From: Mesorhizobium sp.
GTDB lineage: Bacteria; Pseudomonadota; Alphaproteobacteria; Rhizobiales; Rhizobiaceae
Reading direction: 5' to 3'
Length of the DNA stretch: 6,762 bases
Assembly: GCA_019509685.1 (NCBI GenBank)
Contig: JAEKLU010000119.1
Span: 1-6,762 of the forward strand
Under the pieces are notes generated by a model that searched no databases, had not been told where the DNA came from, and saw only the letters and a program-made list of their open reading frames with translations. Shown piece by piece: positions 1-6,685 of the stretch. How positions within the stretch are numbered: position 1 is the stretch's first letter; each line of letters starts with the position of its first letter. Made by a program: the position numbers and the translations under genes.

Positions 1-3
1 GAA

Positions 4-49
4 CCCAAAGCGTCGCATGTGAGGGCCGCGAATGCGGCGCGCTTTTGGG
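4..49 (+). terminator. Hairpin, possible terminator of a gene left of the window
   Basis: Bases 4-12 can pair with 40-49 (CCCAAA with TTTGGG, then GCG with CGC, one bulged T), enclosing a second small stem GCCGC-GAAT-GCGGC at 25-38. The inner stem is followed by GCGC and then TTTT at 43-46, which is how a weak intrinsic terminator would look. No gene end is visible to its left, so the assignment is a guess. It could equally be a chance structure in GC-rich DNA. Confidence 0.25.
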
Positions 50-160
50 CGGCGCCCTGGCTAGCCATGATCCGGCGACCAACAGTCATGACATGGCGGC
101 GCTAAAATGTTAGCCGTTCCTCAAATCGCAGCCGGTCCACTGCCGGCCGGGAACGGGATA

Positions 161-337
161 ATGAACGACAGGGCAAATCCACCGAAAACGGGCGGCGGCG
201 GGCGCAAGGACCGGCTTGCCGAGGCGCTGCGCGCCAATCTGCAGAAACGCAAGGCACAGACGCGCTCGCGGCGCACCGGCAGTGCCGACCAGAGGCCGGA
301 AGGGTTGCCGGCTGCTGGAAAAATGCACAAGGACTGA
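161..337 (+). CDS. Small basic protein upstream of murA, function unknown
   Basis: This frame encodes 58 residues if it starts at the ATG at 161, which has GGGAA at 149-153 as a ribosome binding site seven bases upstream. An earlier in-frame ATG at 107 would add 18 residues but lacks a clear binding site. I do not recognise a named family. The protein is strongly basic (nine Arg and six Lys against six acidic residues), with most charge between residues 15 and 38 in a probable helix (DRLAEALRANLQKRKAQ). It is rich in Gly and Pro at the N-terminus and has one aromatic-type residue, His56. There is no signal peptide, membrane segment or cysteine. My impression is that similar short proteins ending in a GLPAAGKMHKD-like tail occur in other rhizobia, but this is memory, not a search. 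A basic peptide of this kind could bind nucleic acid or ribosomes; that is speculation. Codon use looks like the neighbouring genes. Confidence 0.6.
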   Translation: MNDRANPPKTGGGGRKDRLAEALRANLQKRKAQTRSRRTGSADQRPEGLPAAGKMHKD

Positions 338-367
338 CCAAATCAGCCACACTGGCTGGCCATGGTC
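336..367 (+). terminator. Hairpin at the end of the small gene, possible terminator
   Basis: The stems GACCA (336-340) with TGGTC (363-367) and CAGCCA (344-349) with TGGCTG (353-358) form an eleven-pair hairpin with a three-base loop and a small internal loop. It overlaps the stop codon of the small gene. TTTT follows only at 375-378, so the T-run is displaced by seven bases, which weakens a terminator reading. A second, weaker stem (AAGAAA 379-384 with TTTCTT 391-396) sits just downstream. Confidence 0.35.
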
Positions 368-393
368 GGTTCGGTTTTAAGAAAATCCTATTT

Positions 394-422
394 CTTGAAC
401 CAAGCCGGCCAATGGTCTAAGC
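394..422 (+). promoter_or_regulatory. Candidate promoter for murA
   Basis: CTTGAA at 394-399 matches five of six bases of the alphaproteobacterial -35 consensus CTTGAC. Seventeen bases further, CTAAGC at 417-422 matches only the CTA part of the -10 consensus CTATAT. The site lies in the only AT-rich patch between the small gene and murA and leaves a leader of roughly 45 bases. The weak -10 makes this a tentative call. Confidence 0.25.
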
Positions 423-444
423 CGGCACACTCAACCGATTGAAG

Positions 445-459
445 CGGCCTTTCGGGCCG
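445..459 (+). promoter_or_regulatory. murA: Hairpin next to the murA ribosome binding site
   Basis: CGGCC (445-449) can pair with GGCCG (455-459) around the loop TTTCG. The murA Shine-Dalgarno sequence AGGGGA (460-465) begins at the very next base, nine bases before the ATG at 475. The hairpin could modulate ribosome access, but a five-pair stem is common by chance in this base composition. Confidence 0.3.
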
Positions 460-474
460 AGGGGACTTTTTCTC

Positions 475-1767
<1,293 letters not shown>

Positions 1768-1836
1768 CGCTTCACCGGCAACCACCGAGACAAAAGGTCG
1801 GCCTCTCCGGCGTCGAACCGGCCAATTGTGGACGCC

Positions 1837-2015
1837 GGCGCTGCCCCTCATCTGCCTGCCGGCATCTTCTCCCCGTAAACGGGGCGAAGGGGCTGGTCGT
1901 GGCCTTGGCGCCTTTCCTGCAACGTAGGCGATTGGCGAAATCCCTGGCGAAGACGCTTCTTCTCCCCGTCACTATACGGGGAGAAGTGCCCGGCAGGGCG
2001 ATGAGGGGCAGCGCC
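1837..2015. repeat. Mosaic palindromic intergenic repeat, RIME-like
   Basis: Two 41-base arms, 1837-1877 and 1975-2015, are inverted copies of each other matching at 36 of 41 positions by eye. Each arm forms part of a smaller hairpin built on CTTCTCCCCGT. On the left, 1866-1876 pairs with 1879-1889 with one mismatch. On the right, 1959-1969 pairs perfectly with 1976-1986 around a six-base loop. The 85-base centre (1890-1974) shows no good reading frame. This nested design resembles the Rhizobium intergenic mosaic elements (RIME) and similar repeats I remember as frequent in rhizobial genomes; the exact family is not established here. It fills most of the 349 bases between murA and the DUF2948 gene, and the rest of that gap (1768-1836 and 2016-2116) holds no gene. 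It may have moved as a non-autonomous element, and as RNA it would fold into a long structure able to end transcription or protect the murA mRNA 3' end. Confidence 0.8.
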
Positions 2016-2042
2016 GACCTCACGTGGTTGCTTCGGGCAGGA

Positions 2043-2063
2043 TCCGTGCTGAGGTTGCACGGA
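2043..2063 (+). other. Hairpin in the leader of the DUF2948-hisD block
   Basis: TCCGTGC (2043-2049) pairs perfectly with GCACGGA (2057-2063) around a seven-base loop. It lies 54 bases before the DUF2948 start codon and is not part of the large palindromic repeat. No T-run follows, so it is not a standard terminator. TTGCAC (2055-2060) and TAACAG (2078-2083), 17 bases apart, overlap it and might be a poor promoter for the downstream genes. Confidence 0.25.
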
Positions 2064-2116
2064 CCGGAAAGACCGCCTAACAGAAGGCTGAAACCAACCT
2101 CAGGTGCGCATTCCGC

Positions 2117-2551
2117 ATGGCAGCCTTAAAACTCATCGCGCTCGACGACCAGGATCTGAGCATCGTCTCGGCACACGTCCAGGACGCCGTGATGAAGGTC
2201 TCCGACCTCGAATACCTGCCCGCCGCCAAGCGCTTCGTGATGACCATGAACCGCTTCGTCTGGGAGGCGAAATCGGGCCTGTTTCGCCAGCACAACGAGC
2301 GGCGGCAGGCCGTTCTGCATTTCGACCGCGTGCTCGGCGCGAAAACCAACGGAGTTCCCCGCGACAAGCCGGCCGAGGTGCTCTCGCTGCTGGCGATCAG
2401 CTTCGTTGCGATCAGCAAGCCGGCCGGCATCGTCGAACTGGTGTTCGCCGGCGGCGGCACCATCATGCTCGACGTCGAATGCATCGAGGCGCGGCTCGCC
2501 GATATCGGCGGCTCCTGGGAAGCCTCCTCGCGCCCGGCGCATAGGGGCTAG
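2117..2551 (+). CDS. DUF2948 family protein, function unknown
   Basis: This 144-residue protein matches what I know of the DUF2948 family (PF11164), which in alphaproteobacteria is typically encoded between murA and hisD, exactly as here. Its N-terminus, LKLIALDDQDLSIVSAHVQDAV, carries the family's usual opening. The likely core continues through a patch with RFVMTMNRFVWE (residues about 39-50) and a beta-rich second half ending in GTIMLDVECIEARLADIG. There is no signal peptide, membrane segment or catalytic motif I can name; the single cysteine lies in VECIE. A cytosolic place is inferred. The start at 2117 fits the family, but its binding site is weak: CAGGTG at 2101-2106 is about 11 bases away. 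The gene ends six bases before hisD, so the two are almost certainly co-transcribed and translation may be coupled. The neighbourhood does not reveal the function, since hisD concerns histidine and murA lies beyond a repeat. Confidence 0.9.
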   Translation: MAALKLIALDDQDLSIVSAHVQDAVMKVSDLEYLPAAKRFVMTMNRFVWEAKSGLFRQHNERRQAVLHFDRVLGAKTNGVPRDKPAEVLSLLAISFVAISKPAGIVELVFAGGGTIMLDVECIEARLADIGGSWEASSRPAHRG

Positions 2552-2557
2552 GGCGCA

Positions 2558-3850
2558 ATGGCGATAACGCTGCGCCTGGAAGACGCCGATTTCGAGCGAC
2601 GTTTCGCCGCTTTCCTCACCACCAAGCGCGAGGTGTCGGCCGATGTCGAGGCCGCGGTGCGCGACATCATCGGCCGCGTCCGCGCCGAAGGCGACAAGGC
2701 GCTGATCGACTACACGCTCAAATTCGACAAGGCCGACCTTGGCAAACTTGGGATTGCGGTCTCGAAGGACGATACCGCCAAAGCCTATGCCGCGGCCGAT
2801 CCGGCAACCATCGAGGCGCTCAAATTCGCGCGCGACCGCATTCGTTCCCACCACGAACGGCAAAAGCCGAAGGATGACCGCTACACGGACGCCGCCGGCG
2901 TCGAGCTCGGCTCGCGCTGGACCGCGGTCGAGGCGGCGGGACTGTATGTGCCGGGCGGCACGGCAAGCTATCCGAGCTCGGTGCTGATGAACGCCGTGCC
3001 GGCCAGGGTCGCCGGCGTCGAGCGCATCGTCATTGTCGTTCCGGCCACTGGCGGCGTCATCAACCCGCTGGTGCTGGTGGCGGCCGACCTTGCCGGCGTC
3101 TCCGAGATCTACCGTGTCGGCGGAGCGCAGGCCGTTGCCGCCCTTGCCTACGGCACCGAGACGATCCAGCCGGTCGCCAAGATCGTCGGTCCAGGCAATG
3201 CCTATGTCGCGGCGGCCAAGCGCCAAGTGTTCGGCACGGTCGGCATCGACATGATCGCCGGTCCCTCGGAAGTGCTGGTGGTGGCCGACGCCGACAACGA
3301 TCCGGACTGGATCGCCGCCGACCTGCTCGCGCAGGCCGAGCATGACGTGTCGGCGCAGTCGATCCTGATCACCGACAATGCCGAATTCGGCAAGGCGGTG
3401 GAGCAAGCGGTCGAGCGCCAGCTCAAGGTGCTGCCGCGCGGCGAAACCGCTGCCGCAAGCTGGCGCGACTTCGGCGCGGTGATCCTGGTGCCGACGCTGG
3501 AAGCTTCGCTGCCGCTGGTCAACCGGATCGCGGCCGAACATGTCGAGCTTGCCTTCGACGACGCCGAGGCCTTTCTCGCCAGGATGCGCAATGCGGGCGC
3601 GGTCTTTATCGGCCGGCACACGCCGGAAGTGATCGGCGACTATGTCGGCGGCTCCAACCATGTGCTGCCGACGGCGCGTTCGGCGCGGTTTTCCTCCGGC
3701 TTGTCGGTGCTCGATTTCGTCAAGCGCACATCGATCCTCAAGCTCGGGCCCGAGCAGCTCAGGGCACTGGGGCCGGCGGCGATCGCGCTCGCCAAGGCTG
3801 AGGGGCTCGACGCGCATGCGCGCTCCGTGGCGATCCGGCTGAACATGTAG
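2558..3850 (+). CDS. hisD: Histidinol dehydrogenase (HisD)
   Basis: HisD is a zinc enzyme that oxidises L-histidinol to L-histidine through histidinal using two NAD+, the last two steps of histidine synthesis, in the cytosol as a homodimer. The 430-residue length is normal. Zinc ligands known from the E. coli enzyme are all present: Q259 and H262 in LLAQAEHD, D361 in GDYVGGSNH, and H420 near the C-terminus. The catalytic pair E327-H328 lies in AAEHVEL. The NAD-binding region includes [12 protein letters not shown] (130-141) and [13 protein letters not shown] (210-222), and the [10 protein letters not shown] signature is at 229-238. The ATG at 2558 has AGGGGC at 2543-2548 as a binding site. 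The rest of the histidine pathway is not here, which is usual for scattered his genes in rhizobia. The gene sits between two proteins of unknown function, with 6 bases before it and 2 after. No damage is seen. Confidence 0.98.
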   Translation: MAITLRLEDADFERRFAAFLTTKREVSADVEAAVRDIIGRVRAEGDKALIDYTLKFDKADLGKLGIAVSKDDTAKAYAAADPATIEALKFARDRIRSHHERQKPKDDRYTDAAGVELGSRWTAVEAAGLYVPGGTASYPSSVLMNAVPARVAGVERIVIVVPATGGVINPLVLVAADLAGVSEIYRVGGAQAVAALAYGTETIQPVAKIVGPGNAYVAAAKRQVFGTVGIDMIAGPSEVLVVADADNDPDWIAADLLAQAEHDVSAQSILITDNAEFGKAVEQAVERQLKVLPRGETAAASWRDFGAVILVPTLEASLPLVNRIAAEHVELAFDDAEAFLARMRNAGAVFIGRHTPEVIGDYVGGSNHVLPTARSARFSSGLSVLDFVKRTSILKLGPEQLRALGPAAIALAKAEGLDAHARSVAIRLNM

Positions 3851-3852
3851 CG

Positions 3853-4338
3853 ATGTCGGGCCACCACCAAACCCGCGACAGGCTGATCGACGTCGAGCTC
3901 GACGAGACGATCGGCCGTTCGACGCCCGACGTCGAGCATGAGCGGGCGGTGGCGATCTTCGACCTGATCGAGGAAAACAGTTTTCGACCGGTCAATGACG
4001 ACGGCGCCGGACCCTACAAGCTCAAGCTGTCGCTGGCCGAGTCGCGCCTGGTGTTTGCCGTCAGCCGCGACGATGGCGCCGCCGTGGTCACCCACATCCT
4101 GTCGCTGACGCCGCTCAGGCGCATCGTCAAGGATTACTACCTGATCTGCGAAAGCTACTACGAGGCCATCCGCTCCTCGACGCCGAGCCACATCGAGGCG
4201 ATCGACATGGGACGGCGCGGCCTGCACAATGAAGGCTCGCAGACGCTGATGGACCGGCTTGCCGGCAAGATCGAGATCGACTTCGACACGGCGCGCCGGC
4301 TGTTCACGCTGGTCTGCGTGCTGCACTGGCGGGGTTAG
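3853..4338 (+). CDS. UPF0262 family protein, function unknown
   Basis: The 161-residue product fits the UPF0262 family (PF06793), a conserved alphaproteobacterial protein of unknown function commonly found directly after hisD. Visible conserved blocks are [15 protein letters not shown] (30-44), [16 protein letters not shown] (53-68), [13 protein letters not shown] (84-96) and a polar [11 protein letters not shown] segment (119-129) followed by a C-terminal helix. It has two cysteines (99 and 155), no signal peptide and no membrane segment, so it should be cytosolic. The start codon at 3853 comes two bases after the hisD stop, so translational coupling with hisD is likely; there is no independent strong binding site. 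The conserved Arg/His/Asn/Glu block could be an active site or a binding patch, but I cannot name a reaction. The constant pairing with hisD suggests a shared expression need and does not prove a role in histidine synthesis. Confidence 0.92.
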   Translation: MSGHHQTRDRLIDVELDETIGRSTPDVEHERAVAIFDLIEENSFRPVNDDGAGPYKLKLSLAESRLVFAVSRDDGAAVVTHILSLTPLRRIVKDYYLICESYYEAIRSSTPSHIEAIDMGRRGLHNEGSQTLMDRLAGKIEIDFDTARRLFTLVCVLHWRG

Positions 4339-4349
4339 CCCTGACCACC

Positions 4350-4790
4350 TTGCCGCATTCGATCCTTTTCCTGTGCGGCATGAACGCCGTGCGCTCGCCG
4401 ATCGCCGAGCAATTGGCGCGGCGCATGCTGCCGGCCACCACCTTCGTCGCTTCGGCCGGCGTGCGCGCCGGCGAGCGCGACCCTTTCGTCGACGCGGTGC
4501 TGACCGAGGACGGGCTTTCGCTCGGTGCGCGCCAACCCAGAACACTGCACGATCTGGAAGACGACTATTTCGACCTCATCGTCACGCTGGCGCCCGAGGC
4601 CCATCATGCGGCGCTTGAGCTGACCCGCTCGCTCGCCGTCGAGGTCGAATACTGGCCGATGCCCGACCCGACCGACACCGGCGGCACGCGCGAACAGATC
4701 ATGAGCGCCTATCGCGACGTGCGCGAGCGGCTGAAAGCGCGCATTGGCCGCCGTTTTCCCGATCCAAAGGCCGAAAACGCGACGGATTAA
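4350..4790 (+). CDS. Low-molecular-weight phosphatase-like protein (ArsC/Wzb type)
   Basis: The 146-residue protein has the phosphate-binding loop of low-molecular-weight protein tyrosine phosphatases near its N-terminus: C9-GMNAV-R15-S16, the C-X5-R-S motif. The likely general acid is D106 in the MPDP motif. Family members dephosphorylate phosphotyrosine or reduce arsenate. C9 is the only cysteine, so the thioredoxin-coupled arsenate reductase chemistry of S. aureus ArsC, which needs two further cysteines, is not possible. The tyrosines that usually follow the DP motif in true tyrosine phosphatases are replaced by T-D, so the substrate is uncertain. The start is the weak point. No ATG precedes the loop in this frame, and the first ATG (4380) would cut off C9. 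TTG at 4350 is the simplest choice; CTG at 4341 is in frame too. It follows the UPF0262 gene by 11 bases and is probably in the same transcript. Its partner or substrate is unknown. Confidence 0.85.
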   Translation: MPHSILFLCGMNAVRSPIAEQLARRMLPATTFVASAGVRAGERDPFVDAVLTEDGLSLGARQPRTLHDLEDDYFDLIVTLAPEAHHAALELTRSLAVEVEYWPMPDPTDTGGTREQIMSAYRDVRERLKARIGRRFPDPKAENATD

Positions 4791-4795
4791 GCGTG

Positions 4796-4822
4796 TTCAC
4801 AAGCGCACGATTATCATATAGG
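4796..4822 (+). promoter_or_regulatory. Candidate promoter for infA-maf-yacG
   Basis: TTCACA (4796-4801) and TATAGG (4817-4822) match the sigma-70 consensus at five and four of six positions, but the 15-base spacing is short. They lie in a marked AT-rich island (ATTATCATATA around 4810-4820) directly after the phosphatase stop codon, where a fresh promoter for a highly expressed translation factor is expected. An overlapping alternative -10 (CATATA at 4815) is possible. Confidence 0.3.
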
Positions 4823-4833
4823 TTCCGCCGAAA

Positions 4834-4863
4834 TTCCGGCCTGGGCACTCCTGGGCGCCGGAA
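4834..4863 (+). other. infA: Hairpin in the infA 5' leader
   Basis: TTCCGGC (4834-4840) pairs perfectly with GCCGGAA (4857-4863). The 16-base loop contains CTGGGC twice. The hairpin lies 24 bases before the infA start codon and leaves the binding site AAAGG (4877-4881) free. It might stabilise the leader or act as a control site. No T-run follows. Confidence 0.3.
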
Positions 4864-4887
4864 CTGAAATCCAAGCAAAGGTATCGA

Positions 4888-5106
4888 ATGCCGAAGGAAG
4901 AAGTCCTCGAGTTTCCGGGTGTCGTGACGGAATTGTTGCCGAACGCGATGTTCCGGGTGAAGCTCGAAAACGAACACGAGATCATCGCCCACACGGCCGG
5001 CCGCATGCGCAAGAACCGCATCCGCGTGCTGACCGGCGACAAGGTCCTGGTCGAGATGACGCCCTATGACCTGACCAAGGGCCGCATCACCTATCGTTTC
5101 AAGTAA
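4888..5106 (+). CDS. infA: Translation initiation factor IF-1
   Basis: IF-1 binds the A site of the 30S subunit and helps IF-2 and IF-3 select the initiator tRNA. The 72-residue product is a single OB-fold (S1-type) domain of exactly the usual length. The family core is present: [19 protein letters not shown] at the N-terminus, [17 protein letters not shown] in the first half, [14 protein letters not shown] (basic RNA-binding strand), and the closing [18 protein letters not shown]. The ATG at 4888 has a good binding site, AAAGG at 4877-4881, six bases away. The gene starts 97 bases after the preceding stop and is followed by maf after 19 bases, so it probably opens a new transcript with maf and yacG. 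No unusual residues are seen. Confidence 0.98.
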
Positions 5107-5125
5107 CAGTCCGGCGCGAAGAGCG

Positions 5126-5752
5126 ATGAGCATCCTGCAGAAGCTCGTGCTTGCCTCGGGTTCGCCGCGCCGCATCGAATTGCTGCAGCAGGCCGGCATC
5201 GAGCCGGACCGCGTGCTGCCGGCCGATGTCGACGAGACGCCGCTGCGCGCCGAGCATCCGCGCTCGCTGGCCAAGCGGCTGGCCAAGGAGAAGGCCGACA
5301 AGGCGCTCGCCTCGCTGAAAAGCGAAGAGGATTACGCGCCGGCCTTCATCCTCGCCGCCGACACGGTGGTGGCGGTCGGACGCCGCATCCTGCCCAAGGC
5401 AGAGACGATCGACGACGCTCGCAACTGCCTCGGCCTGCTTTCCGGCCGTTCGCACCGTGTCTATTCCGGCGTCTGCCTGATCACGCCGGGCGGCAAGCAG
5501 CGTTTGCGGCTGGTGGAGACAAGGGTCCGCTTCAAGCGGCTGCCGCGCGAGGAAATCGACGCCTATGTCGCGTCAGGCGAATGGCGCGGCAAGGCCGGCG
5601 GCTATGCCGTGCAGGGCCTCGCCGGCTCCTTCGTCGTCAAGCTGGTCGGCTCCTACACCAATGTGGTCGGCCTGCCGCTCTATGAGAGCATTGCGCTGCT
5701 TTCCGGCGAAGGCTTCAAGGCCCATCAGAACTGGCACGCTTCGCGCCCATGA
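5126..5752 (+). CDS. maf: Maf family nucleoside triphosphate pyrophosphatase
   Basis: Maf proteins hydrolyse non-canonical or pyrimidine nucleoside triphosphates to monophosphate and pyrophosphate, cleaning the nucleotide pool, and have been linked to septum control. The 208-residue product carries the family opening [10 protein letters not shown] (7-16), the catalytic aspartate D79 in [18 protein letters not shown] (105-116), and [13 protein letters not shown] (152-164). The KAG-x-Y-x-x-Q-G form of the last motif is the one I associate with the dTTP/UTP pyrophosphatase (YhdE) group rather than the 7-methyl-GTP (YceF) group, so dTTP/UTP is the inferred substrate. Its length is slightly above the E. 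coli members because of an insertion near residues 62-71 ([10 protein letters not shown] region). The ATG at 5126 follows infA by 19 bases with only a weak GAAGAG nearby. The stop overlaps the yacG start by ATGA at 5749-5752, so the two are translationally coupled. Confidence 0.94.
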   Translation: MSILQKLVLASGSPRRIELLQQAGIEPDRVLPADVDETPLRAEHPRSLAKRLAKEKADKALASLKSEEDYAPAFILAADTVVAVGRRILPKAETIDDARNCLGLLSGRSHRVYSGVCLITPGGKQRLRLVETRVRFKRLPREEIDAYVASGEWRGKAGGYAVQGLAGSFVVKLVGSYTNVVGLPLYESIALLSGEGFKAHQNWHASRP

Positions 5753-5970
5753 GCCTGGACGACAAAGTGACGCCGCTTCGGCCGAAGCGGCCCTGCCCCG
5801 AATGCGGAAAACCTTCCGCGCGCGAGCATTATCCGTTCTGCTCGGTGCGCTGCAAGGATATCGACCTCAATCGCTGGCTGAAGGGCGCCTATGTCATTCC
5901 AGGCCGCGACAGCGAGGAGGACGAAGACGACAACCCGAAGCCAGGTCCGGCAGCCAGGGACAAGGACTGA
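5749..5970 (+). CDS. yacG: Zinc-binding DNA gyrase inhibitor YacG
   Basis: YacG is a small zinc protein which in E. coli binds GyrB and blocks DNA binding by gyrase. The 73-residue product has the four zinc ligands C16-x2-C19 and C31-x3-C35, in CPECGK and [11 protein letters not shown], followed by the conserved [13 protein letters not shown] (40-52). The C-terminal tail is unusually acidic (SEEDEDD at 55-61) and then Pro/Lys rich; in the E. coli protein the C-terminal tail contributes to GyrB contact, so a similar role is inferred. The start is inside the maf stop codon (ATGA overlap), giving tight coupling. The eleven-residue spacing between the two cysteine pairs is shorter than the E. coli spacing I recall, which may be normal for this group. 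The gene ends at the stem of a probable terminator and is the last gene of its transcript. Confidence 0.93.
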   Translation: MSLDDKVTPLRPKRPCPECGKPSAREHYPFCSVRCKDIDLNRWLKGAYVIPGRDSEEDEDDNPKPGPAARDKD

Positions 5971-6005
5971 GCAGCGGAGCCGCTGCTTTCCGACGATTTT
6001 TCTTT
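5970..6005 (+). terminator. Probable terminator after yacG
   Basis: AGCAGCG (5970-5976) pairs with CGCTGCT (5981-5987) around a GAGC loop, giving a seven-pair GC-rich stem. The stem begins at the last base of the yacG stop codon. TTT follows at once, and a further T-rich stretch (GATTTTTCTTT) lies at 5996-6005. The T-run is interrupted by CCGAC, so efficiency is uncertain, but position and shape fit the end of the infA-maf-yacG transcript. Confidence 0.55.
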
Positions 6006-6044
6006 CCGGTGAAATCAACCGCCAAGCTAAGTGATTGTTTTCAC

Positions 6045-6089
6045 GCAATTCCGAGCCGGAAAACCGCTACATACTTTTCCGGGAATTGC
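6045..6089. repeat. 45-base palindromic intergenic repeat
   Basis: GCAATTCC at 6045-6052 and CCGGAAAA at 6056-6063 are mirrored by TTTTCCGG (6075-6082) and GGAATTGC (6082-6089, sharing one G), with an 11-base loop (6064-6074) and a few bulged bases on the left arm. I remember closely similar sequences (GCAATTCC...GGAAAA...TTTTCC...GGAATTGC) as very common between genes in Mesorhizobium and relatives. The present copy lies between the yacG terminator and the tRNA-Phe promoter. It has no coding potential. Confidence 0.7.
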
Positions 6090-6090
6090 T

Positions 6091-6119
6091 CTGGACAGGC
6101 AGGATACCCGTGCTATAAC
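6091..6119 (+). promoter_or_regulatory. Promoter of tRNA-Phe
   Basis: CTGGAC at 6091-6096 and CTATAA at 6113-6118 are 16 bases apart and resemble the alphaproteobacterial vegetative consensus CTTGAC-N17-CTATAT at five and five of six positions. Transcription would start near 6125, about 67 bases before the mature tRNA 5' end. The leader shows no other gene. It is the best promoter-like sequence in the window. Confidence 0.55.
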
Positions 6120-6191
6120 CCACGCGCTTTCCAGGGGCGCCGCATGGTGCTCCCGTGAAATCCGGCAGGCGGATCCCGTTAGCCGGCGCAG

Positions 6192-6267
<76 letters not shown>

Positions 6268-6303
6268 CTTCTCTTCGGTCCATTCCGGACACATAGGTAC
6301 GGT

Positions 6304-6684
6304 TTATACCGGAGACATGGGTAACACTGGGCCCGAATGGGTTTTGGAGTGGTTCGAGCCTGCATGTCTCATCATCGAAGTATCCCAATCATAGTCCATG
6401 AAGTTCGTCAGCCAGATGTGGTCCTCGACCTGCTTGATGCCGACGGTCTGGCCGGCAAAGACAAGGCTGAGGTTGATCTTCCTGCGATTGTAGCGGATGC
6501 GGCCGCAGGTGGTGACGATGACGGCCTTGTCGTGAAACGGATAATCGAGGTCAGGCAGGCCAGTGCAGGGGTGCGTTGGGGGCGTGTAGCGCTCTGCCGG
6601 ACAGTCCATGCCGAGTGCCTGATGTGGAGGTTCTTGAGTTGAGTTCGTTGATGAACTCGTCGAACCTGCCTGCTGCTGAAGGAA
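6304..6684 (-). pseudogene. C-terminal part of an IS481-like transposase, frameshifted
   Basis: Read on the minus strand, the pieces follow the order of an integrase-core transposase C-terminus: FLQQQA (about 6667-6684), RFDEFINELNS, PPHQALGMDCPAERYTP, GLPDLDYPFHDKAV, TTCGRIRYNRRKINLS, FAGQTVGIKQVEDHIWL, FMDYD, LGYFDDETCRLEPLQNPFG, and finally VLPMSPV with a stop at 6304-6306. These pieces are not in one frame. I count at least four breaks: after LQQQA, after INELNS, after FMDYD (one T appears to be missing) and after NPFG. This is the region after the DDE catalytic core, so nothing catalytic is retained. The pieces agree well with remembered rhizobial IS481-type transposases; identity to a named element was not tested. 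The start of the segment at 6684 abuts an inverted fragment of the same kind of gene. Confidence 0.82.
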
Positions 6685-6685
6685 A

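Noticed and set aside
1768..2116. A CRISPR array or multi-copy repeat array in the gap
   Set aside because: The repeated units are inverted arms and hairpins, not direct repeats with regular spacers. No array exists anywhere in the window.
1899..2129. Short plus-strand frame inside the murA-DUF2948 gap
   Set aside because: It reads through the palindromic repeat and into the DUF2948 start, with no binding site and no conserved content.
2104..2544. Alternative plus-strand frame of 146 codons overlapping the DUF2948 gene
   Set aside because: Its product is Arg/Ala-rich out-of-frame sequence, while the frame starting at 2117 matches the DUF2948 family and the expected gene order.
2126..3817. 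Minus-strand reading frame of 563 codons opposite DUF2948 and hisD
   Set aside because: It spans two well-supported plus-strand genes, has the same shadow composition and matches no family I know.
3640..4545. Minus-strand frame of 301 codons opposite the hisD end, UPF0262 and the phosphatase
   Set aside because: It crosses three plus-strand genes, with an Arg/Ala-rich start and no domain. It is explained by codon bias.
6337..6642. Plus-strand frame of 101 codons right of the tRNA
   Set aside because: It is antisense to the readable transposase remnant and shows no family features itself.
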